The notes under the pieces: generated by a model
What the model saw: only the letters and a program-made list of their open reading frames with translations
What the model was told of the DNA's origin: nothing
Databases searched by the model: none
In this document: piece by piece, positions 6,721-12,861 of the stretch
How the letters are laid out: each line of letters starts with the position of its first letter
Numbering within the stretch: position 1 is the stretch's first letter
DNA from: an uncultured Mailhella sp.
GTDB taxonomy: Bacteria > Desulfobacterota > Desulfovibrionia > Desulfovibrionales > Desulfovibrionaceae
NCBI GenBank assembly: GCA_910579055.1
Contig: CAJTSU010000091.1
Coordinates: 1-14,162, forward strand
DNA: 14,162 nucleotides
Direction of reading: 5' to 3'
Translations under genes and position numbers: made by a program

Positions 6721-7712
6721 TCCACCCCCGCGCGCAGGCAGTCATGGACATTGAGAATGCCGACCGGCTTCCCGTCGTTGGTGACGAACAGCGAAGTAAC
6801 CTTGTTTTCCTGCATCAGCCGCAGGGCTGCCGCGGCAAGCGTATCCTCGCTGACGACAACCGGATGGGGATGCATCACCTGCCTTGCCTTTTTGTCCATG
6901 AGCGAAGGCCCCATATGACGCCGCAGGTCGCCGTCGGTGATGATGCCCGCAAGGCGACTCCTTTCAAGAATACCCGCCACGCCGAAGCCCTTGCCGGTCA
7001 TCAGCACCAGCACATCCGGCATAAGCGCGGAAGCCGGAAGCAGGGGCATGTCTTTGCCCGTGTGCATGATTTCCCTGACCGTCAGCAGCTTGCGCCCAAG
7101 CGATCCGCCCGGATGCCAGCGGTGAAATTCCTCCGGGGAGCACCCCCGGCGGCGCATCAGCGTCAGGGCCAGCGCATCGCCCAGGGCCATTTGCAGCGTG
7201 GTGGATGTGGTGGGAGCGCAGTCCAGCGGGTCGGCCTCCGGCACCAGCGGCAGCAGCAGGAGCTGTGTGGCGTGTTTGCCGAGCAGGCTGTCCGCGTTGC
7301 GCGTCACGCCTATCAGGGGAATGTTTCTCCGCGCGGCGTACAGCACGATATCCGAAAGCTCCGCCGTATTGCCCGAATTGGAGAACGCCAGAATCGCGTC
7401 GCCGGAGGCAAGCATGCCCATATCGCCGTGGCTGGCCTCGCCCGGATGGATAAAATAGGCCGGGGAACCGGTCGACGCCATCGTGGCGGCCACCTTGCGG
7501 GCCACATGGCCGCTTTTGCCCATGCCCGTCACGGCAATGCGGCCGCTTATGCCGTACAGACAATCTACAGCCTTGCAAAACGCAATATCCAGCCCGCGAG
7601 CCATAAGGGCAAGAGCATGCGCTTCCTGGCGCAGTACCGATGCCGCAAAGCCCACTTCCTGAAGATGTTTCTTTTGTGCCGTGCACATGCGCTGTGTTTT
7701 CTCCAAAAACAT
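6717..7712 (-). CDS. kpsF: Arabinose-5-phosphate isomerase (KpsF/KdsD)
   Basis: This enzyme interconverts ribulose-5-phosphate and arabinose-5-phosphate, the first committed step of Kdo synthesis. The 331-residue protein has an SIS sugar-isomerase domain (about 40-200) and two CBS domains (about 212-268 and 276-329). Visible motifs are VTGMGKSGHVARK (61-73), STGSPAYFIHPGEASHGD (80-97), SNSGNT (111-116) and WHPGGSLGRKLL (199-210) with the conserved active-site His. ITDGDLRRH (258-266) is typical of CBS1. Length fits E. coli KpsF/KdsD (about 327). The ATG at 7712 has no good ribosome binding site. An in-frame ATG at codon 9 (7688) with GGAG 12 bases upstream is an alternative. It is the first gene of the operon; the dyads at 7783 and 7827 lie 71-129 bases upstream of its start. 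Its stop overlaps the lipoprotein start by four bases. Confidence 0.95.
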   Translation of the reverse strand: MFLEKTQRMCTAQKKHLQEVGFAASVLRQEAHALALMARGLDIAFCKAVDCLYGISGRIAVTGMGKSGHVARKVAATMASTGSPAYFIHPGEASHGDMGMLASGDAILAFSNSGNTAELSDIVLYAARRNIPLIGVTRNADSLLGKHATQLLLLPLVPEADPLDCAPTTSTTLQMALGDALALTLMRRRGCSPEEFHRWHPGGSLGRKLLTVREIMHTGKDMPLLPASALMPDVLVLMTGKGFGVAGILERSRLAGIITDGDLRRHMGPSLMDKKARQVMHPHPVVVSEDTLAAAALRLMQENKVTSLFVTNDGKPVGILNVHDCLRAGVE

Positions 7713-7782
7713 GTCACGGGCATAAAAAAATACACCTTTAAACCCGCTGTATTCATGAAGGACCCAGGGTCAGATCGGAATC

Positions 7783-7797
7783 GACAGATACACTGTC
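7783..7797 (+). promoter_or_regulatory. Dyad operator-like site, copy 1 (GACAGATACACTGTC)
   Basis: A 15-base dyad with GACAG and CTGTC arms around a 5-base centre. Flanking C and G extend the symmetry to 17 bases. It lies 71-85 bases upstream of the kpsF ATG, in the same orientation as copy 2 and 44 bases from it, roughly four helical turns. Binding by a dimeric regulator is inference. Confidence 0.5.
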
Positions 7798-7826
7798 GGA
7801 GAATCTGCCAAATCCAAGGGGAAACT

Positions 7827-7841
7827 GACAGATACACTGTC
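7827..7841 (+). promoter_or_regulatory. Dyad operator-like site, copy 2 (GACAGATACACTGTC)
   Basis: Identical in all 15 bases to copy 1. Flanking T and A extend the arms to TGACAG/CTGTCA. On the minus strand the left edge reads TTGACA, a perfect -35 hexamer, but no good -10 follows at 16-18 bases. Confidence 0.5.
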
Positions 7842-7990
7842 AATTTTTTGCATCTGAAAAGAAGAGCGGAAAGATGTAACCTAATGAATTTACAAAATTT
7901 TTTTCTGGCAAAAGGGGCAGGGAAATTTTTCTCCAAAAGCTGATGTTGCCAACAAACATGCTTTAATGTATTGGTTTTCAACCATTCATC

Positions 7991-8005
7991 GACAGTGTAT
8001 CTGTC
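7991..8005 (-). promoter_or_regulatory. Dyad operator-like site, copy 3, inverted (GACAGTGTATCTGTC on +)
   Basis: The exact reverse complement of copies 1 and 2, including the non-symmetric centre. With copy 2 it encloses a 149-base AT-rich segment (7842-7990) in inverted orientation. The pair could be distant operators for a looping regulator, or the ends of a very small mobile element. No target-site duplication is evident beside it. Confidence 0.5.
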
Positions 8006-8041
8006 AATGAGCTGTCCGGATGGCCTCTGGTAAGGCGTCTT

Positions 8042-8091
8042 GGATTTGCTTCCGCAAATCCGCTTAACAGCGCCCATGTTCCACATGGGCG
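8042..8091. repeat. Two adjacent perfect hairpins
   Basis: GGATTTGC (8042-8049) pairs with GCAAATCC (8054-8061) across a TTCC loop. CGCCCATGT (8071-8079) pairs with ACATGGGCG (8083-8091) across TCC. Neither is followed by a T-run, so they are not obvious intrinsic terminators. They mark the left edge of the hairpin-rich block. Confidence 0.6.
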
Positions 8092-8092
8092 A

Positions 8093-8330
8093 GCGGCAGT
8101 CGTTAGGCGACGAAGGAGCCTTACGGCTGGCGACAGCAGAGATAAGGCAGCATGTACCCACGGCCTGCTCGCTTGCGCCTTCGTGCGGCTTCGCCGCCCA
8201 AAGGCTCCGCTCCGCGTGACAGAAGACTCGGCTAACGGGAACGCTGCGCGGCCTTCTCAGCCTCCATAGCTCGATACGCTCGCGCCTCCGGCGGTCAGGG
8301 TTATGTTCAACACTTAATTCAGAATTACCG
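8093..8330. repeat. GC-rich structured intergenic block, possibly a dispersed repeat
   Basis: The block contains further inverted repeats: GTTAGGC (8101-8107) against GCCTTAC near 8118-8124 with one mismatch, GCGGC-TTC-GCCGC (8185-8197), and a CGCC-TCC-GGCG turn near 8284-8294. No frame has coding-like composition. It resembles the long structured extragenic repeats that yield spurious ORFs in related genomes, but family membership cannot be tested here. A structured RNA is the alternative. Confidence 0.35.
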
Positions 8331-8347
8331 CGACCTCTCATCTCTCA

Positions 8348-8377
8348 TTGACGGCAATCCGGCAGGAACCATATGGT
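8348..8377 (+). promoter_or_regulatory. Candidate sigma-70 promoter of the autotransporter gene
   Basis: TTGACG (8348-8353, 5 of 6 consensus) and TATGGT (8372-8377, 4 of 6) are separated by 18 bases. Transcription would start near 8384, about 40 bases upstream of the signal-peptide ATG. This is a pattern match only. Confidence 0.4.
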
Positions 8378-8383
8378 GTAAAT

Positions 8384-8409
8384 ACATGGGGCTGATGTCA
8401 CACCCATGT
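8384..8409 (+). promoter_or_regulatory. Leader hairpin directly before the Shine-Dalgarno
   Basis: ACATGGG (8384-8390) pairs perfectly with CCCATGT (8403-8409) around a 12-base loop. The stem ends two bases before the AAGGAG of the autotransporter gene and would include the first bases of the transcript if the candidate promoter is right. It could affect mRNA stability or ribosome access; that is inference. Confidence 0.4.
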
Positions 8410-8410
8410 G

Positions 8411-8416
8411 AAGGAG
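8411..8416 (+). promoter_or_regulatory. Strong ribosome binding site deciding the autotransporter start
   Basis: AAGGAG lies 6 bases before the ATG at 8423. This ATG opens the signal-peptide frame, not the passenger frame. The TTG at 8496 and ATG at 8529 in the passenger frame have no comparable site. It is the main evidence that the gene begins at 8423 and is then frameshifted. Confidence 0.75.
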
Positions 8417-8422
8417 TCGTCC

Positions 8423-11114
8423 ATGACACCTGTAACACCTGCGGTGCGTTTTTTCCGAAATCTTTGCGGAGCTTTTTTTCGCTGTATTCCTCTGGTTGTG
8501 TCCACAACCTGTCTTCTTGCGCTTGGCAATGCGGCTGGCCGCTACGCCACTCGATATTTCCGGTTCACTGACGCTGGAAAACGGCAGCCAAACCGTGGAC
8601 GACGTCACCGGGAGGGGAACGCTCACCCTGGACGGATATACCCTGAACGCCAGAAATGTGCACGCTTCCGGCCTGAATCTTGACATGAAGGGATCCACGC
8701 TCAACAGCGCCGGCGAAGTGACCGTCAAGCACATGGTCATGGACGGTTCGCGCCTTGAGGCGGCCGGGCGCATTTCCGGCACAGTCACGGCCCCGCATCA
8801 GCTTTTTCTGGAAAACAGCATCATACGTTCAACCGGCGGCGATATCTCACTTGGCGAAGGCTACAGCGGTTTTCATGTCCACAATGACAGCACCATTCAG
8901 GCGCATGGCGAGGTTATGCTGTATGGCGGCCTGCGCGTTTTGCAGGGCGAAAGTCATATCATTGCCGACACCGGGCATATTTTCGGAAATATCCTTGAGG
9001 CATACGGCGACGCCAGGCTGTATGTAAAGGCTCCCGCCGGCGAAGTAACCTCCAACTCCATGATAGCAACCACGCTGGAAGCCGACAGACTGCGCGGCAT
9101 TAATGTGACCGTCAGGGAAACATTCGATGTCGGATCGGTGGACATTACGCGCGGCAGCGGCAGCCTCATCCTTCCCGGTGTGAACAATACGGTTCGGACA
9201 GCCCTGAACCTGGCCAACGCACGCGCCGAGGTCAACGCGCTGACGGTGAACGGCACGGCAAACATCTCCGGCGGGAGCTTCAGCGGCCGGGACGTGACTC
9301 TGGCGCAGGGGGCGACCTTCAGCGACGGCGCGCGGGCGAGCATGAACGCGCTTGCTCTGAGCGACACGCTGCTGGCGGTCAACAGCCGCGTTGCCGTGGA
9401 AACGCTCAGCGGAAACGGAGCCGGAGGCAAGGTTGTTATCGGCGGGAACGCCGCTGTCGGCCTGGGGACGGCGGATGTGAACTGGATCGACCGTCAGTTC
9501 TCCACGGCGGACGGCAGTCCGCTCGCTCCGGTCACGGCCGCGCTTGCCGTTGCCGGCTCTCAGGACATCTCCCATGTGGGCATTCTGGTGGATGGAAACG
9601 CCGCTGGCGCGTCCACAGCCATGCCGGGGACGGCGCATTTTACCCGCAATTCCCTCCTTGTGGTCAACGCGGCCGCAGCCGAAGCCAGCGGCGCGGGCGC
9701 GCTGCATGGCGGAACCTTTTCCGTGGACGCCGGGGCCAAGCTCTATATTCCTGATGCTGTCCACGGCGGCGTCTACAATGTGCTGGACGCGGCCGACCGG
9801 GAAAACGACATTACGTATGCGGCTGACGCCTGGACGGGCGACAATCTTCTTGCCGGAACGCCTCTGATTGCGCTGGAACGCAGACCCGGCACCGAACAGG
9901 GGCTCTTTTACGCACGCGCCGTTTCGGCGGCCTCGGCCTTCACAAAACTGCATCCCCGGCTCGTTTCCATGCTGGATACAACCTATGCCGAGGGCAAGAT
10001 CGGCTATGCCCACCGCGATTCCGACATTGAGGGCATCCGCTTCCTCTCCCGCGCCATCAGCCGCGAATATATCGCCAATAACGGCAGGCTTGCCGCCTCC
10101 ACCATTGAGAGCGCCGCGCGCATGGCTGTGCTCGGCGCTGTACCCCAAATGACCATGACCGCCAACCAGGCCGCAAGCAGCGCCATGAGCCTGCGCGCAA
10201 GCGGCGAACCGGGCGGTGGCGTTCAGGTCATGGGTGAAAACGGCGCGCCCGTTGAAGATGCGCTCACCCCGCATGGCTGGGCGCTATGGGTTATGCCCAT
10301 CTTCCGGAACGCCAACGGCTTCGGCATGAGCGCCGGCAACTGGGACATGGATTTCAGAGGCTACCTGGGAGGCACTGCCCTGGGCGGCGACTATACCTTT
10401 AAAAATGCGCTCCGGCTGGGCGTGAGCCTCAACCTCGGCGCAGGCTACGCGCGGGGCTCCGGGGAGCTTGCGCACACAAGCAATCATATGAGCTTCTGGG
10501 GTCTTGGCGCCTATGGCGGCTGGAAGGCGGGCAATCTGAATCTTTCGGCGGATGTGGCCTATACCTCCGCCGACAACAGCCTTGAGCAGGGGCTGCCCGC
10601 GGGCATGGAAATGCCCCCGCTCAAAAGCGACGTGAGCTCCCGGGCGCTCAGCTCCGGCCTGCGCGCGGAATACCGCATTCCCACCGCATGGATGGATGTA
10701 ACGCCGCATGCGGGCGTCCGGTATCTCCGCCTCCATGCCGACGGCTACGACGTGCAGAGCAACGGCACGGTGCTGGAAGGCGACTCCATGCGCCAGGACA
10801 TCTGGACGTTTCCCGCGGGCATCGCCTTTTCGCGCGAACTGGAACTGCCCCAGGGCTGGCGGTGCCGCCCGATCCTCGATCTCTCGGTCATCCCTGCCGC
10901 CGGCGACATGGACGCCAGGGCCAATGTGCGCTTTACCGGCACGGGTATTGATTCGGCTCCGGAAACCCGGATCATGGATCATATCAGCTATCGCGGCGGG
11001 CTCGGAGTGGAGTTTTCCGGCGGAGGTCTTGCCCTGGGCCTCAGCTACAGCTTTCAGGCCGGCAGAAAGACCACGGCTCAGGGGGTAACGGCGAACTTGA
11101 GCTGGCAGTTCTAA
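8423..11114 (+). CDS. Autotransporter (type Va secretion) adhesin-like protein, frameshifted in the signal-peptide region
   Basis: The ATG at 8423 follows AAGGAG by 6 bases and encodes a signal peptide: MTPVTPAVRFFRNLCG, then a hydrophobic core ending LLALGNAAG. That frame then runs off into Arg-rich nonsense and stops at 8683. The real passenger continues one base later in the frame open from 8436 to 11114. Removing one base gives a single 896-residue protein. The passenger (to about residue 475 of the second frame) is Gly/Asn/Ser/Val-rich with beta-helix repeats such as GRGTLTLDGYTLNARNVHASG. A helical linker follows (about 508-568, SRAISREYIANNGRLAAS and onward). The 280-residue C-terminal barrel begins TPHGWALWVMPIFR and ends with NLSWQF, a terminal aromatic as in outer-membrane barrels. 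As read, the intact product cannot be made from the good start. It could be a phase-off allele, a young pseudogene or a base-call error. The ligand or target is unknown. Confidence 0.85.
8449..8479 (+). repeat. Homopolymer T6 and T7 tracts in the signal-peptide region
   Basis: A T6 run (8449-8454) and a T7 run (8473-8479) lie between the start codon and the apparent frameshift. Loss of one T from either would place the start in frame with passenger and barrel. However, a shift in the T7 run would replace the better hydrophobic core (IPLVVSTTCLLALG) with a poorer one. A one-base excess further on, for example in the GGCC at about 8533-8536, fits the signal peptide better. Confidence 0.55.
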
Positions 11115-11148
11115 ACCGCCGCAACATGAAATGCTTCGGTGTTCCGTC

Positions 11149-11168
11149 CGCCGGGCGCAAGCCCGGCG
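11149..11168 (+). terminator. GCAA-tetraloop hairpin downstream of the autotransporter
   Basis: CGCCGGGC (11149-11156) pairs with GCCCGGCG (11161-11168) across a GCAA tetraloop, 35 bases after the stop codon. There is no T-run, so it may stabilise the 3' end rather than terminate. Confidence 0.4.
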
Positions 11169-11183
11169 CGGCGTCGCCGGGTT

Positions 11184-11220
11184 CGCTTCGCCGAAACCAC
11201 GCTTTCGGCGAAGCGATTTT
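11184..11220 (+). terminator. Probable intrinsic terminator of the autotransporter gene
   Basis: A 13-base-pair perfect stem, CGCTTCGCCGAAA (11184-11196) with TTTCGGCGAAGCG (11203-11215), a 6-base loop and the tail ATTTT. It lies 70 bases after the stop codon. It is the best terminator in the window. Confidence 0.7.
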
Positions 11221-11234
11221 AACTAGAGCATTTC

Positions 11235-11322
11235 GATCATAACATGATCTACGAAGTCGAGCGGAGCGAGACTCCGCCACGACACCGGAGCAGCCGCAAT
11301 TCACTTGCGGCATTCTCCGGTG
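11235..11322. repeat. Cluster of hairpins between convergent genes
   Basis: Three inverted repeats follow each other: GATCAT-AAC-ATGATC (11235-11249), GCGGAG-CGAGA-CTCCGC (11261-11277), and a 15-pair stem made of CACCGGAG (11283-11290) with CTCCGGTG (11315-11322) around GCCGCAA (11293-11299) with TTGCGGC (11305-11311). The last lies 67 bases beyond the leftward permease stop and may end that transcript, although it lacks a T-run on the minus strand. The series resembles a dispersed intergenic repeat. Confidence 0.45.
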
Positions 11323-11389
11323 GAGGCGTGAAACCTGTGCGCCGGAATATTGGGATCTGGCCGGCAGATATTTTCAAACGCAAAACGCG

Positions 11390-12646
11390 CTACGCCTGCG
11401 CCTCGCTGCGTTCCGGGTCCTGTCCGAAAGTTTCTTTCATCAGCAGGCACATCACAAGGGCGACAGCAAAATTCCCCGCCAGCACCCAGGACGCGGAAGC
11501 AAAGGCCGGGCCGGAAGCTCCGCTTTCCAGTGCGGCCAGGGCCAGCACAAACGCGAACAGTTTTTGCACGACAATGCTCCACAGGGGCTGAAGCATGTTC
11601 ATGCACCCGGCCGCCGTGCCTACCAGGCGCAAGGGGAATATCTCGCGCAACATGGAAAAGGCCATGGGCGCGGTTGCACAGGTGCCCAAAGTAAACCCGA
11701 TCATAATCGCATACACGGCAACACCGGAAGGATTGGGGCAAAAAACCATGCCCAGCGCGGTGAGCAGCCCGCAGCAACTTCCGAAATACAGGGGCTTCTT
11801 GCGGCTTTTGAGGCGCGTGTCTGACAGCCAGCCCGTCAGCGGCTGAGCAGCCAGGGCCAGCAGCGATCCCACGGTCAGCACGAAGGAAGCCGCTTCCTTG
11901 CTCAGCCCGCATCCCTGCATGAGATACGGGCCCCACAACAGGGAAATCATGGCGAAATAGCCTCCCATACTGCACATGCTCCACAGCGCCACGGGCCAAA
12001 ACCGGCGCGTCTTTAATACTTTCCCAATCCCCCTGGCCAACGCGGAAGGAGATGCCTTTTTGCGCGGTGCCGTTTCGGGTGCCGGCGTATCGCGCACAAA
12101 AATCCAGATCAGTACCGCCAATGCCAGCGTCAGCAGACCCGCTCCCACAATGGGGACACGCCAGCCGAACTGCGAACTGAGAAAGGCCAGAGGCGGCGCG
12201 GCCAAAATTCCTCCCAGCCCTCCGCTCCCGAGCAGCACGGAAGATGCCCGCCCGAAGCTGGCGGAAGGAAACCACGCGGCCAGCAGCACCATGCACGGCA
12301 CGGTAATCGCAAGCCCGATGCCGACAACAAAACGCGCACCGACCATGGCCGGGAATGAATGCAGCATGCCGAAAGCGATAACCGCCCCGCTGGCCAGCAG
12401 AGTAAGAAACACAACCGCCTTGCGGCCGCCCACCGCATCGGCCAGCAACCCGGAAGGCAGCTGCATCAGCCCGTAGGCCAGCATAGTGGCGCTGCTGAAC
12501 AGGGTCAGACTCTCCGTATCAAGGCCAAGCTCTCGCCCCAGATCCAGTGAGATGACCGCCGGGCATACCCGGTGAAAAAAGCTGAGGATATAAAGGAAAC
12601 AGGCAAAAAAGAGCAACAAAAGCGCTTTGCGAAGAGTCTTGTCCAT
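11390..12646 (-). CDS. Major facilitator superfamily transporter, substrate unknown
   Basis: A 12-segment inner-membrane permease, 418 residues from the ATG at 12646. The first segment (KALLLLFFACFLYILSFFHR) is followed by CPAVISLDLGRELGLD, a pattern common in anion/cation symporter-like MFS proteins. The MFS motif A is present as GLLADAVGGRK between TM2 and TM3, with a weaker copy GWLSDTRLKSRKK in the second half. A basic central loop (RKKASPSALARGIGKVLKTRR) separates the two six-helix halves. The open frame extends to an ATG at 12712, adding 22 residues that do not look membrane-related. Neither ATG has a clear Shine-Dalgarno, so the start is uncertain. The neighbouring genes do not reveal a substrate. 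Family assignment is safe; a specific function would be a guess. Confidence 0.85.
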   Translation of the reverse strand: MDKTLRKALLLLFFACFLYILSFFHRVCPAVISLDLGRELGLDTESLTLFSSATMLAYGLMQLPSGLLADAVGGRKAVVFLTLLASGAVIAFGMLHSFPAMVGARFVVGIGLAITVPCMVLLAAWFPSASFGRASSVLLGSGGLGGILAAPPLAFLSSQFGWRVPIVGAGLLTLALAVLIWIFVRDTPAPETAPRKKASPSALARGIGKVLKTRRFWPVALWSMCSMGGYFAMISLLWGPYLMQGCGLSKEAASFVLTVGSLLALAAQPLTGWLSDTRLKSRKKPLYFGSCCGLLTALGMVFCPNPSGVAVYAIMIGFTLGTCATAPMAFSMLREIFPLRLVGTAAGCMNMLQPLWSIVVQKLFAFVLALAALESGASGPAFASASWVLAGNFAVALVMCLLMKETFGQDPERSEAQA

Positions 12647-12861
12647 GGGCGTCAAGGGGCGAGAGGTGGATGGGGTAAACTCCGCCCTGGCGGCGGCATG
12701 AAAAAAAGACATTCAGGTATGATTACACAGCCCCATACGCGAGGCAAGCCCCCGTCCTGTTCGATATTACGCCACAAGTCCTGAAAAAATTTGCACGAAT
12801 GTTCCGTGTCTTCAGACGTTCGGGCGAGGAGACAGGTTTAACACGGTTCTGCAACAAAGCG

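Larger units (their letters stand above)
7713..8422. other. Divergent intergenic region, 710 bases
   Basis: This separates leftward kpsF from the rightward autotransporter gene. It has three parts. The kpsF-proximal part (7713-8010) is AT-richer than the genes and contains three copies of one 15-base dyad plus T/A runs near 7843-7848 and 7898-7912. The middle (8011-8330) is GC-rich and full of short perfect hairpins. The last part (8331-8422) holds the candidate promoter, leader hairpin and ribosome binding site of the autotransporter. A 258-codon minus frame crosses it but has no coding character. I could not identify a convincing -35/-10 pair for kpsF. Confidence 0.7.

Noticed and set aside
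6423..7943. 506-codon plus-strand frame opposite the lipoprotein and kpsF
   Set aside because: Antisense shadow crossing from kpsF into AT-rich intergenic DNA with no domain or start signal.
7713..7990. Sigma-70 or sigma-54 promoter for kpsF
   Set aside because: TTGACA occurs on the minus strand at dyad copies 2 and 3, but no acceptable -10 lies 16-18 bases downstream. No GG-N10-GC pair of sigma-54 type was found. A promoter must exist but I cannot place it.
7783..8005. CRISPR array
   Set aside because: Only three 15-base copies, one inverted, with irregular spacing of 29 and 149 bases and no cas genes.
7565..8341. 258-codon minus-strand frame across the intergenic region and into kpsF
   Set aside because: It overlaps the kpsF 5' end in another frame, runs through hairpins and the dyad sites, has Cys/Arg/Trp-rich unstructured composition and no ribosome binding site. 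It is probably the kind of spurious ORF that repeats produce.
8847..10274. 475-codon minus-strand frame opposite the autotransporter passenger
   Set aside because: Antisense shadow. The plus strand shows clear beta-helix and barrel features, and the minus frame shows none.
8496..11114. Autotransporter starting at the in-frame TTG at 8496 as an intact gene
   Set aside because: No ribosome binding site precedes it and the resulting N-terminus is not a signal peptide, whereas the other frame has both. A frameshift explains this better.
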